A DNA stretch of 64,000 nt. It comes from Muribaculaceae bacterium (GTDB lineage Bacteria; Bacteroidota; Bacteroidia; Bacteroidales; Muribaculaceae). Made by a program: the position numbers and the translations under genes. The DNA lies in the NCBI GenBank assembly GCA_017399915.1, contig JAFQAS010000065.1, positions 62,001 through 126,000 on the forward strand, written 5' to 3'. The notes below the pieces were generated by a model. That model was not told where the DNA came from. It saw nothing but the letters and a program-made list of their open reading frames with translations, and ran no database searches. This document shows positions 17,073-25,524 of this stretch, piece by piece; the stretch's first letter is position 1; each line of letters opens with the position of its first letter.

Positions 17073-19328
17073 ATGAAGAAATTTTTTGCATTTCTCGCAG
17101 CTGGTCTATTTTTGACAGCTTGTAGCGACGACGTCGCTGCTCCTCAAGTGGGACAAGAACAAGAGGTGACTCTTTCTTTCCAACTTCCTGAAGCTATCGC
17201 TTCTCGTGCTGCAAATGGTGGTACAAACTCTGCCCTTGGTGGTGCTTCTAACTGTTCTGGTGAAGTAACTTTCACTGCTGCTCTCTATTACAATGGCAAA
17301 GAAGTATGGCGTGACGATGCTACTGCAGCTATTCCTAATGCTAATGCCAGCGTAACTTTCAAACCTACTTTGGTTCTTGGTGAAAACTACGAACTCGTTG
17401 CTTATGCACAAATGGACGGTGTTATCACTGACCTCACTAAACAAGTTGAAGCAAACGCTATCAACGACGAAACAGTTGATGCTTACTATGTTTCTACTAC
17501 TATCAAAGCAGAAGCTACTATGAGCGCTACTTTGAAACGTGCTACAGGTAAACTTCGCATCATCGCTGAAGACTTTGCTGCTGCTGAAAAACAACTTGGC
17601 AAAACTATCGAAAAAGTTGCTGTTACTTACAAACAAGCTCAACCTACTGAATTCAACCCAACTACAGGCAACTGGGCTACTGAAGCTTCTGAAGTAACTT
17701 TCTCTGAAGTTGTTACAGATTACACAAGCGAAGGTGACGCTAAAACTCTTCTTGTTGACTATATCCCTGCTACTGCTACAGGTGAAATCATCAACATCGA
17801 CAAAGTTGTTGTTACTTTCTCTGACGGCACTACTTTCGAAAAGAGCCTTGCTACTCTCGACGTTCCTGTTAAACGTAACTACTTGACTACTCTTACAGGT
17901 AACTTCTTCTTAGGCGAAATGGATCTTAAGATTGAAATCGACGATGCTTTCGATGGTGAAGAAGAAATCAACTACGAACTCGCTGCTGCTTTTGCTAACG
18001 GTGGTGTTTACACTCTCGAAGAAGACGTTAATATTGACGAAACTTTGATTCTTGCTGAAGGCAAATCTCTCGTTCTTAACCTTAATGGTAAAAAACTTAC
18101 TGTAAACAATGAAAGTGTTGAATTGGAAAAAGGTGATGCTATCATTGCTTATGGTAACTTGGTTATCAATGGTGAAGGTGGTTCTGTAACAGGTAATACT
18201 CGTGCCGTATGGGCAAGAGGTCACAACTCTAAAGTAACTATCAATGGTGGTACTTATGTTGGTGCAACTAAAGATGCAACTGAAGTAATATATGCAAGTG
18301 GTAATGGTGTTATCGATATTAACGCAGGTACATTTGAAGCAAAAACTCTTGATAATGTATCTTTTGCATCTCCTCAATATGCTGCATTGAACATCCACGG
18401 CAATGGTAAAGATGGTTGCGACATCAATGTTTATGGTGGTACTTTTGTTAACTTCGACCCTGCAAACAATGTTTCAGAAAATCCTACAGCCGGTTTCCAC
18501 AATGGTAATTTCGTTGCTGAAGGCTACAAATCTGTTCAAGATGGCAACAATTATGTAGTTGTTAAAGAAGGTACTGTTAGCGCTGCTACCGACGAAGAAT
18601 TCGCTGACGCATTATTTCAAGATGCTAAAGAAATCAACGTATTATTGACTTCTGATGTAACTGTTGACGTAACAGCATGGCAAAATAAAGCAATGGGTGG
18701 TGCTTCTACTGAAGCTATCACTATTGATGGTAATGGCAAAACTATTACATTCAACCAAACTAATAGTGACTGGAACAACATTGCAACAAGCAATGGCGCT
18801 AAATTGGTTATTAAAAATGCAAATATAACAAATAGTGGTTATAACAATGGCCCTTGGAATCGTCACGACTTGAACTTCGCTTGTGATGTTGAATTGGTAA
18901 ATGTTGTTTCAGATAAAGCTATCGCATTGAAAGCCGGTGGTACACTTACTAATGTAACTATCAAAGACGCAAACACTTCTGACACATACGCACTTTGGAT
19001 CCAACCTAATGGTCAAACAGTGACTCTTGACGGTTGTGTTATCGATATGATTGCTGCTACTGATGGTCGTGGTATTAAAATCGACGAACAATATGTTGGT
19101 GCTCCTGCTAAAGTAACTTTAAATGTTGCAAATACTATATTTAAAACAGAAGAAAAATCTGCTATCCTCGTTAAGTCTGTAGCAGGTGCTGATATTAATT
19201 TGAGCAATATTGATATCACTGAAGTTGCTGCCGACAATGTAAATGCAGTATGGTGTGATGAAGCTTCTGCTGCCTATATCAACCTTATCAATGTTGTAGG
19301 TGGTACAATGAAACTTGAAGGCGAATAA
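17073..19328 (+). CDS. Large fimbrillin-like (DUF6562) lipoprotein with C-terminal parallel beta-helix
   Basis: A 751-residue surface lipoprotein. The signal peptide ends in LTAC, with lipidation at Cys17. An Arg-Ala step follows at 45-46 (EAIASRAANGG), close to where P. gingivalis FimA is cut by arginine proteases on assembly. Residues about 30-300 resemble DUF6562 (ENYELVAYAQMDG, AINDETVDAYY, TLKRATGKLRII). From about 310 to the end, short repeated strands (NGGTYVGAT, NVYGGTFVNF, IDGNGKTITF, LKAGGTLTNVTIKD) look like a right-handed beta-helix in two blocks. Codons are strongly biased to GCT, ACT, GTT and GAA, unlike the two genes before it, which suggests high expression as the major subunit. 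The function of the helix (adhesin or glycan binding) is unknown. Confidence 0.78.
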   Translation: MKKFFAFLAAGLFLTACSDDVAAPQVGQEQEVTLSFQLPEAIASRAANGGTNSALGGASNCSGEVTFTAALYYNGKEVWRDDATAAIPNANASVTFKPTLVLGENYELVAYAQMDGVITDLTKQVEANAINDETVDAYYVSTTIKAEATMSATLKRATGKLRIIAEDFAAAEKQLGKTIEKVAVTYKQAQPTEFNPTTGNWATEASEVTFSEVVTDYTSEGDAKTLLVDYIPATATGEIINIDKVVVTFSDGTTFEKSLATLDVPVKRNYLTTLTGNFFLGEMDLKIEIDDAFDGEEEINYELAAAFANGGVYTLEEDVNIDETLILAEGKSLVLNLNGKKLTVNNESVELEKGDAIIAYGNLVINGEGGSVTGNTRAVWARGHNSKVTINGGTYVGATKDATEVIYASGNGVIDINAGTFEAKTLDNVSFASPQYAALNIHGNGKDGCDINVYGGTFVNFDPANNVSENPTAGFHNGNFVAEGYKSVQDGNNYVVVKEGTVSAATDEEFADALFQDAKEINVLLTSDVTVDVTAWQNKAMGGASTEAITIDGNGKTITFNQTNSDWNNIATSNGAKLVIKNANITNSGYNNGPWNRHDLNFACDVELVNVVSDKAIALKAGGTLTNVTIKDANTSDTYALWIQPNGQTVTLDGCVIDMIAATDGRGIKIDEQYVGAPAKVTLNVANTIFKTEEKSAILVKSVAGADINLSNIDITEVAADNVNAVWCDEASAAYINLINVVGGTMKLEGE

Positions 19329-19378
19329 TGCTTTAAATTCGTTGAAATCCTTATAAACCAATATAGATTTCACTCATG

Positions 19379-19407
19379 AAAAGCGCGAGGATTTTCCTCG
19401 CGCTTTT
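19379..19407 (+). terminator. Terminator of the fimbrillin-like operon
   Basis: A perfect 13-pair stem (19379-19391 with 19395-19407), GC-rich in the middle, ends in a T run. It lies 50 bases after the large fimbrillin gene. Confidence 0.9.
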
Positions 19408-19440
19408 TCTATTATGCCTACACGATATAACATTCCGCTC

Positions 19441-19471
19441 TTTGATTATTCCCCTAAAATAAATAACTTTG
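19441..19471 (+). promoter_or_regulatory. metH promoter
   Basis: TTTG at 19441-19444 and TAACTTTG at 19464-19471 are 19 bases apart. The start of transcription would be about 19478, leaving a leader of roughly 18 bases and no room for a cobalamin or SAM riboswitch. Confidence 0.75.
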
Positions 19472-19495
19472 CAGTCAATAAATTTCTACACCGAT

Positions 19496-22400
19496 ATGGA
19501 TATTAATGAATTGGAATATAGTCAAAGAGCTTTGAGCCTGATTGAAAACGTCAATAATCGCATTGTGGTGCTCGACGGAGCAATGGGAACAATGATTCAG
19601 AAACACAATCTTGGCGAAAGTGAGTTTCGTGGCCACCAATACGCTTCATGGAAATGCAACCTCAAAGGGTGCAACGATATTTTATGTATCACCTCCCCTA
19701 CGACTATCAAAGAGATACATTTGCAATATCTACGTGCCGGTGCCGAAATTATTGAAACAAATTCCTTCAATGCCAATCGTTTTTCACTATCTGACTATGC
19801 TCTCGAAGATGAAGTGGGATCGATAAACCTTGCCGCCGCAAAAGTGGCTCGTGAAGCTGCCGATGAGTTTATGGCAAACAACCCCGGAAAACAATGTTGG
19901 GTTGCCGGCAGCGTGGGGCCTACAAGCAAATCTCTCTCTATGGCATCGACACTCAATGATGAATCGGTGTGTTGGGATACCCTTGTCGACACATATATCA
20001 CACAAATGCGTGCATTGATAAAAGGTGGTGTTGATGCTATTTTGATTGAAACAATCTTCGATACTCTCAACGCGAAAGCGGCTACATTTGCCGCACGTAG
20101 AGCTATGAAACAAGAGCAACGACGAGTGCCATTGTTGCTCTCTGCCACACTCACCGAAAATGGCAGAACTCTATCGGGACAAACTCTCGATGCTTTTGTT
20201 GCATCAATAGCTCATTGCGAACCTCTTTCGATTGGGCTTAACTGCGGTTTTGGACCCGACACTATGGCTCCTCACATCGAAGATTTGCAACAAATCCCAT
20301 TTGCTGTGAGCATGCACGCAAATGCAGGATTACCCAACGAAATGGGAGAATACGATGAAACGCCCTCGATAATGGCACAAAAAGTGGCTCATATAATCGA
20401 AAATGGTTGGGTAAACATCATTGGAGGTTGTTGCGGCACCACTCCGGCTCACATCGAAGCAATAGCAAACGTGGTGAAAGAGAGAAAAGAAAAGAGTAAA
20501 AAGGTAAAAACTCCCAACTCCCAACTCCCAATGCTCAACTCCCAATGCCTTCTTGCCGGGTTGGAGGCGATGGAAATAAGTCGCGAACGTAATTTTGTAA
20601 ACGTGGGTGAGCGATGCAATGTGGCTGGCAGTCGCAAATTCTTGAGATTAATCAACGAAGGGAACATTAGCGAAGCTCTACAAATAGCTTGTACCCAAGT
20701 CGAAGCCGGGGCGCAAATAATCGACATCAATATGGACGATGCCATGCTCGATGCCGAAAAAGAGATGGCGCAATTTATCACAAAATTGGGCGAAGAGCCT
20801 CAAACGGCTCGTGTGCCATTCATGATTGACTCTTCAAAATGGGAAGTAATCACTTCGGCTCTCAAACTCGTTCAAGGCAAAGCTATCGTAAACTCTATAA
20901 GCCTAAAAGAGGGCGAAGAGGCATTTATCGCCAAGGCACAACATATTCGCGAAATGGGCGCGGCTGTAGTGGTGATGGCATTTGACGAAAAAGGTCAAGC
21001 CGACACTTTTGACCGCCGCATCGAAATATGCAAAAGAGCCTACGAAATTCTTACCGACAAAGTCCACTTCCCTGCTTGCGACATAATCTTCGACCCCAAC
21101 ATATTGGCAGTTGCCACAGGCATCGAACAACACAATTCATATGCTCTCGACTTCATAAACGCCACAAAATGGATAAAAGAAAATCTTCCCGGAGCAAAAG
21201 TGAGCGGAGGAGTGAGCAATCTTTCATTCTCGTTCCGTGGCAATAACTACATTCGCGAAGCAATGCATGCTCTGTTCCTTTATCATGCAATAAAGGTGGG
21301 CATGGATATGGCAATCGTAAATGCAGCCTCTCTCATGCCGGTTGATGATATACCTCTCGATGTGAGAGCGGCAATAGAAGATGTGCTGTTTAACCGCGAC
21401 AATGATGCCACTGTGCGGCTTATCGACATAGCGCAACGCATCAAAGCCGAAAAAAGCGGAGAGAAACCGGCCACTACGATTGAGAACGATTCCAAATCGT
21501 TATCTCCCGAACAACGCGTAGAGCAAATGCTCATCAAAGGCAACACCGACGATATGGAGCATCAATTGCTCGCTATTTTGGCTAAAAACGAAAATGCGAT
21601 AATGATTATCAACAGCGTGTTGATGCCTGCGATGAATAAAGTGGGGCAACTCTTTGCCGAAGGAAAATTATTCCTTCCTCAAGTGGTAAAAAGCGCCCAA
21701 ACGATGAAACATGCCGTAGATATCCTCACCCCAATCATTGAAGAGGAAAAAGGGAAGAGAAATGAGACAAAAACCATCAACTCGCAACCCTCAACCCTCA
21801 ACTCAAAAAAAATTGTTCTTGCCACTGTGAAAGGCGATGTGCATGATATTGGCAAAAATATCGTTGCCGTAATTCTTTCGTGCAACGGATATGAGGTGAT
21901 AGATATGGGTGTGATGGTGCCGGGCGAAGATATCATTGCAAAGGCAAAAGAGGTCAACGCCGATTTCATCGCTCTAAGCGGGCTTATAACTCCTTCACTC
22001 GAAGAGATGTGTCATGTAGCAAAACTTATGGAGCAAAACAGAATGAATATTCCATTGCTTATCGGTGGAGCCACAGCTTCGGAGATGCACACTGCAGTAA
22101 AAATAGCACCTTGCTACAGTAATCCGGTGATATATATAAAAGATGCGGCAAGTATCCCTGTTGAAATTGAAGGGTTGACCAACGAACAGACGTCGAAAGA
22201 ATATATTGAGAGACATTATCTCAACCAACAACAACTACGACACGATTTCGCAAATTCATTGTCCCCAATAACCCTCACAGAGGCTCGCAAACACCGGTTT
22301 ATCTATAACGATGATGTTGAGATTATCACCCCAAAACAACCGGGACGGCACGATATATCAATACAAGTAAGCCAAATTCGTGATTTGATTAATTGGAGAG

Positions 22401-23134
22401 CATTTTTTGCTGTGTGGAAGCTCGACGCATCGTTTGCCGAGATTGCCAACATAAATGGTTGCGACCACTGCCGTGCGCAATGGCTCGCCGCCGTACCTCA
22501 AGAACATCGAGGCAAAGCCGCCGAGGCTATGCAGCTATATAAAGAAGCTAATCGAGCCCTTGATTATATCGAAAAAGAGTTGGGCAACGACATTTCGGCT
22601 CGCGTGGTGTTGATGCCGGCAGGAAGCATCGACGAGGATATTATTTATTGCCATAACAACAACGAATACACCCTCACCACCCCTCGACAATTACGAGGCG
22701 AGGCACCCCTACTATCTCTCGCCGATTATATCAAGCCTATTGGCGATGACAAGCGATTAGGTGATTGGATTGGAGCATTTGCCGTTACAACCGGCATGAA
22801 TCTACAAAAACATATCATCAAAAAACGCGACAATGGCGATGAATTCAAAGCACTCCTATATCAATCACTTGCCGACCGATTGGCCGAAGCTGCAACCGAA
22901 TTCACTTATCGCAAAGTTCGCAATCAATTATGGGGGTTCAATGCAAAAGGGATTCGTCCGGCAATAGGATTCCCCTCGCTACCCGACCAACGACTTGTTT
23001 TCCTTGCCGACAAAGTGCTAAACTACACCGAAGTGGGCATCACTCTCACCGAAAACGGAGCTCTCTACCCCTCAGCCTCAACCACAGGCTACATCATTGC
23101 TCATCCTCAAGCAAGATATTTCATCCTTGAATAG
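19496..23134 (+). CDS. metH: Cobalamin-dependent methionine synthase
   Basis: A 1212-residue enzyme that moves the methyl group of methyltetrahydrofolate to homocysteine through cobalamin. All modules are present: homocysteine domain (1-330) with zinc ligands Cys250 and Cys312-Cys313; pterin domain (about 355-640); cobalamin cap and Rossmann domains (about 655-900) with the cobalt ligand His783 in DVHDIGKN; AdoMet reactivation domain (about 910-1212; RPAIGFPSLPDQ, YPSASTTGYI). The longest frame begins at a TTG inside the -7 box, so I take the ATG at 19496. Two inter-domain linkers carry low-complexity insertions (NSQLPMLNSQ near 342-351 and INSQPSTLNSK near 760-770), annotated separately. Confidence 0.95.
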   Translation: MDINELEYSQRALSLIENVNNRIVVLDGAMGTMIQKHNLGESEFRGHQYASWKCNLKGCNDILCITSPTTIKEIHLQYLRAGAEIIETNSFNANRFSLSDYALEDEVGSINLAAAKVAREAADEFMANNPGKQCWVAGSVGPTSKSLSMASTLNDESVCWDTLVDTYITQMRALIKGGVDAILIETIFDTLNAKAATFAARRAMKQEQRRVPLLLSATLTENGRTLSGQTLDAFVASIAHCEPLSIGLNCGFGPDTMAPHIEDLQQIPFAVSMHANAGLPNEMGEYDETPSIMAQKVAHIIENGWVNIIGGCCGTTPAHIEAIANVVKERKEKSKKVKTPNSQLPMLNSQCLLAGLEAMEISRERNFVNVGERCNVAGSRKFLRLINEGNISEALQIACTQVEAGAQIIDINMDDAMLDAEKEMAQFITKLGEEPQTARVPFMIDSSKWEVITSALKLVQGKAIVNSISLKEGEEAFIAKAQHIREMGAAVVVMAFDEKGQADTFDRRIEICKRAYEILTDKVHFPACDIIFDPNILAVATGIEQHNSYALDFINATKWIKENLPGAKVSGGVSNLSFSFRGNNYIREAMHALFLYHAIKVGMDMAIVNAASLMPVDDIPLDVRAAIEDVLFNRDNDATVRLIDIAQRIKAEKSGEKPATTIENDSKSLSPEQRVEQMLIKGNTDDMEHQLLAILAKNENAIMIINSVLMPAMNKVGQLFAEGKLFLPQVVKSAQTMKHAVDILTPIIEEEKGKRNETKTINSQPSTLNSKKIVLATVKGDVHDIGKNIVAVILSCNGYEVIDMGVMVPGEDIIAKAKEVNADFIALSGLITPSLEEMCHVAKLMEQNRMNIPLLIGGATASEMHTAVKIAPCYSNPVIYIKDAASIPVEIEGLTNEQTSKEYIERHYLNQQQLRHDFANSLSPITLTEARKHRFIYNDDVEIITPKQPGRHDISIQVSQIRDLINWRAFFAVWKLDASFAEIANINGCDHCRAQWLAAVPQEHRGKAAEAMQLYKEANRALDYIEKELGNDISARVVLMPAGSIDEDIIYCHNNNEYTLTTPRQLRGEAPLLSLADYIKPIGDDKRLGDWIGAFAVTTGMNLQKHIIKKRDNGDEFKALLYQSLADRLAEAATEFTYRKVRNQLWGFNAKGIRPAIGFPSLPDQRLVFLADKVLNYTEVGITLTENGALYPSASTTGYIIAHPQARYFILE
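20474..20549 (+). repeat. Low-complexity repeat inside metH, first linker
   Basis: A purine-rich tract (about 20474-20510) followed by repeated CTCCCAA-type units (20511-20549) lies between the homocysteine and pterin domains. It is translated in frame as Lys/Glu/Arg residues and then NSQ/NSQC units. The tract-plus-unit layout recurs at 21740-21806. Confidence 0.7.
21740..21806 (+). repeat. Low-complexity repeat inside metH, second linker
   Basis: A purine-rich tract (about 21740-21770) followed by units of CAACTC/CAACCCT (21772-21806) lies between the cobalamin cap and the cobalamin Rossmann domain. It is in frame and translates to a Lys/Glu/Asn run and then NSQPSTLNS. It has the same design as the repeat at 20474-20549. 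Confidence 0.7.
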
Positions 23135-23160
23135 CAACGGTGCAGAGTTGAATATTATAC

Positions 23161-24492
23161 TCAATCCTCTTTGATGCGAATCAAAGCATTGGTCAATATT
23201 GCCATTACTCCACCGGTAGTTATGCCCGATGAGAATATATTTCGAAGTGTTTCGGGTAATTGCGACAATATTTCAGGAACAAGTTCTATACTTAAACCAC
23301 AACTAAAACTAATAGCAATAACCAACGTGGCCTTACGATTGATTTCTTGCGAAGCTATAATGCGAATCCCGGCAGCTGCTACTGTTCCAAACATCAGCAA
23401 GGTTGCGCCTCCTAATACAGGATCCGGCATCAGCGAAAACACTAAACCCACTGCCGGAAACAAGCCCAATAACATTAACATAGCAGCAATAAAGAACCCC
23501 ACATAACGGCTTGCTACGCCCGTGAGTTGAATCATTCCGTTATTTTGAGCAAAAATAGAATTAGGAAATGAATTAAAAATACCTGCCAACATAGAATTTA
23601 CGCCATCGCCTAAAATTCCACCCGAAGCCCTCTTCATAAACACCTCTCCCTCTACTGGTTGACCAGAGATGAGCGAATTGGCAGTTATATCACCATATGC
23701 CTCTATCGCAGTAATTAAATAAACCAGTGCAAGCGCTATGATAGATGACCAGTCAAATGAAATTCCATACTTAAAAGGCACCGGAATATTAAAGGTGCCG
23801 AAATTTTGCATAGCAGAAAAATTCACCATGCCCATCATCCAAGCCACGACATACCCTACAACAAGCCCTATAACAATCGAACTCATGCGTAGATAATGGT
23901 TACTACTACGATTAAAAAACACAATAACCAACAACACTAATGCCGCTAATCCAATATTCTCAAATGCACCAAATGTTCCGGCGATTTTCGCAACCTCACC
24001 TCCTCCACAAGCTGTTATACCAACCTTTATCAAACTTAGTCCGATCAAAGTTACTACAATACCCGACACCAAAGGTGTAATTATGCGACGAGTATATCTT
24101 AGCACACGACTCACCAACATTTCAACCACCGAGCCGGCAATCGTAGCGCCAAATATGGCTGGCAATCCACCAAGCATTCCCGCTGCAATAATCGGACCGA
24201 TAAATGAGAAACTTGTTCCTTGTATGCACAACAAGCCACATCCCACCGGACCTACTCTGCGACATTGTATAAATGTTGCAATCCCTGACACAAACAATGA
24301 CATCGAAACAAGAAATCCGGTTGTATCCAAATCTAAGTTCAATGCTCCGGCAATTATTAGTGGAGGGGTAATTATAGCCACAAACACTGCCAAAAGATGT
24401 TGTACTGCCGCAAAGATTGTTGCGCGAAAGGGAGGGCGATCCTCTAATCCATATATTAACCCTTTAGGCTTATTATATGCTGTTGATTCCAT
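23161..24492 (-). CDS. pbuX: Xanthine/uracil permease (NCS2 family)
   Basis: A 443-residue inner-membrane symporter with about 12-14 hydrophobic segments. Family motifs seen are QHLLAVFVAIITPPLI near 27, CIQGTSFSFIGP near 91, the helix-8 segment AIEAYGDITANSL and the FNSFPNSIFAQNNG segment. NCS2 proteins take up xanthine, guanine, uric acid or uracil with protons. Because xpt lies directly upstream with a 34-base gap, xanthine is the likely substrate, hence the pbuX name. It is the second gene of a two-gene salvage operon. Confidence 0.88.
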   Translation of the reverse strand: MESTAYNKPKGLIYGLEDRPPFRATIFAAVQHLLAVFVAIITPPLIIAGALNLDLDTTGFLVSMSLFVSGIATFIQCRRVGPVGCGLLCIQGTSFSFIGPIIAAGMLGGLPAIFGATIAGSVVEMLVSRVLRYTRRIITPLVSGIVVTLIGLSLIKVGITACGGGEVAKIAGTFGAFENIGLAALVLLVIVFFNRSSNHYLRMSSIVIGLVVGYVVAWMMGMVNFSAMQNFGTFNIPVPFKYGISFDWSSIIALALVYLITAIEAYGDITANSLISGQPVEGEVFMKRASGGILGDGVNSMLAGIFNSFPNSIFAQNNGMIQLTGVASRYVGFFIAAMLMLLGLFPAVGLVFSLMPDPVLGGATLLMFGTVAAAGIRIIASQEINRKATLVIAISFSCGLSIELVPEILSQLPETLRNIFSSGITTGGVMAILTNALIRIKED

Positions 24493-24526
24493 TTTTATAA
24501 TCGTTTCGCTCTCTTAATTTACTAAA

Positions 24527-25096
24527 TTATTCTCTAATTTTAATTTGACAGTCGTCTAAACTTTCAATGATAGCCAATGATTCTACTCGAATGCCGGTTT
24601 GACGAAGTATATCTCCTCCTTGTTGGAATGCTTTCTCAATGAGAAATCCCATTCCAACTAGTTCGGCTCCGGCTTGTTGCACTAAATCAATCATCCCTTT
24701 TCCGGCATTGCCATTGGCAAGAAAATCATCAATAAACAAGACTTTATCACCGGGTTGTAAATAGTCCTTACTCACACACACCGTATAAAACTGATTTTTA
24801 GTAAAGGAAAATACTTCGGTTACCAACATATTCTCCATCGTACTCGGCTTACGCTTCTTGGCAAAAACCACTGGTAATTCTAACAAATACCCCACCATAA
24901 TAGCCGGAGCAATACCACTTGCCTCCACCGTCAGAACCTTGTTAATCTGTGTATTTGCAAAACGACGAACAAACTCTACCGCCATCGATTTCATCAAAAT
25001 AGGATCCATCTGATGATTGATAAAATTATCCACTTTTAATATACCCCCGGGGAAACAACGTCCATCTTTTTTTATTCTATCTTTAAGAGCTTTCAT
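24527..25096 (-). CDS. xpt: Xanthine phosphoribosyltransferase
   Basis: A 189-residue type I phosphoribosyltransferase that converts xanthine and PRPP to XMP. The PRPP-binding loop reads [14 protein letters not shown] near 128-141, and the N-terminal [14 protein letters not shown] and NHQMDPILM segments are typical of Xpt. It is followed by a NCS2 permease in the same order as B. subtilis xpt-pbuX. There the operon has a purine riboswitch; here a TAACTTTG box lies only 23 bases before the ATG, so the leader is too short for one. Confidence 0.93.
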   Translation of the reverse strand: MKALKDRIKKDGRCFPGGILKVDNFINHQMDPILMKSMAVEFVRRFANTQINKVLTVEASGIAPAIMVGYLLELPVVFAKKRKPSTMENMLVTEVFSFTKNQFYTVCVSKDYLQPGDKVLFIDDFLANGNAGKGMIDLVQQAGAELVGMGFLIEKAFQQGGDILRQTGIRVESLAIIESLDDCQIKIRE

Positions 25097-25119
25097 AAGT
25101 AAATCTATATTTGAAATAG

Positions 25120-25127
25120 CAAAGTTA
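25120..25127 (-). promoter_or_regulatory. -7 box of the xpt-pbuX operon
   Basis: TAACTTTG on the - strand, about 23 bases before the xpt start. No TTTG is found 19-21 bases further upstream, so the -33 element is poor. Confidence 0.5.
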
Positions 25128-25271
25128 CATTTTTTTTGTTAATATATTTAGAACTACAAATAAAAGCATTAGAAATATTGGTTGGTTTATGTTAAATATT
25201 TAAGAAGATGATGGGGGATTCACTCAACAAAGTGGATAACATTATATAGAGTGTTTATTAATTTTCTAAAA

Positions 25272-25305
25272 AACTATAGGGTTATCTCACGATAACCCTA
25301 TAGTT
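25272..25305 (-). terminator. Perfect inverted repeat, terminator-like on the - strand
   Basis: Bases 25272-25286 and 25291-25305 are perfect complements with loop TCAC. Read on the - strand the stem is followed by six T, as in a terminator, but no - strand gene is known immediately to the right. It might end an antisense or small - strand RNA. Confidence 0.5.
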
Positions 25306-25328
25306 GTAAACCTTAAAAATCTAATCCT

Positions 25329-25379
25329 ATGAAAAAACTAATTCAAAATTTTGCAGTGGTTAATCCACATTGCATTTAA
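25329..25379 (+). CDS. Possible 16-residue peptide
   Basis: ATG at 25329 opens 16 codons to a TAA at 25377-25379; the peptide would be MKKLIQNFAVVNPHCI. It starts 23 bases after a strong inverted repeat. Its second half overlaps a small hairpin (GTGG, TTAAT, CCAC, flanked by TGCA on both sides) followed by T-rich DNA. It could be a leader peptide or chance; there is no purely sequence-based proof of translation. Confidence 0.2.
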   Translation: MKKLIQNFAVVNPHCI

Positions 25380-25461
25380 TATTCTTTTCTGCTGTTGTGT
25401 TGTATTTATATTACGGAGATTTCTTGCATTTGTTATATAGCCACCCAATAATTAATATTTT

Positions 25462-25495
25462 TTTGCAATAATCCCATTTTTTATAGTTAATTTTG
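25462..25495 (+). promoter_or_regulatory. rnz promoter
   Basis: TTTG at 25462-25465 and TAATTTTG at 25488-25495 with 22 bases between them, slightly longer than usual. It would start transcripts about 25 bases before rnz. Confidence 0.5.
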
Positions 25496-25524
25496 CATTG
25501 AGAATCTCTTTCTGATGTATAATA

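Larger units (their letters stand above)
25097..25524. other. Divergent intergenic region between xpt and rnz
   Basis: A 428-base AT-rich gap. It holds the xpt -7 box, a perfect 15-pair inverted repeat (25272-25305), a 16-codon frame (25329-25379), a small hairpin over that frame followed by a T-rich run, and the rnz promoter. No known RNA family is recognised. Confidence 0.6.

Noticed and set aside
17106..18398. Open frames antisense to the large fimbrillin-like gene
   Set aside because: Same cause: GCT/ACT/GTT-rich codons leave the opposite strand free of stops. Products are Ser/Phe/Val-rich without motifs.
19469..19495. TTG start for metH at 19469
   Set aside because: It lies inside the -7 promoter box, so it would not be in the mRNA; ATG at 19496 is used.
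19445..19496. Cobalamin or SAM riboswitch before metH
   Set aside because: The promoter leaves a leader of about 18 bases, too short for any riboswitch.
25097..25330. Purine riboswitch before xpt
   Set aside because: No purine aptamer pattern seen, and the likely transcript start is about 20 bases from the start codon.
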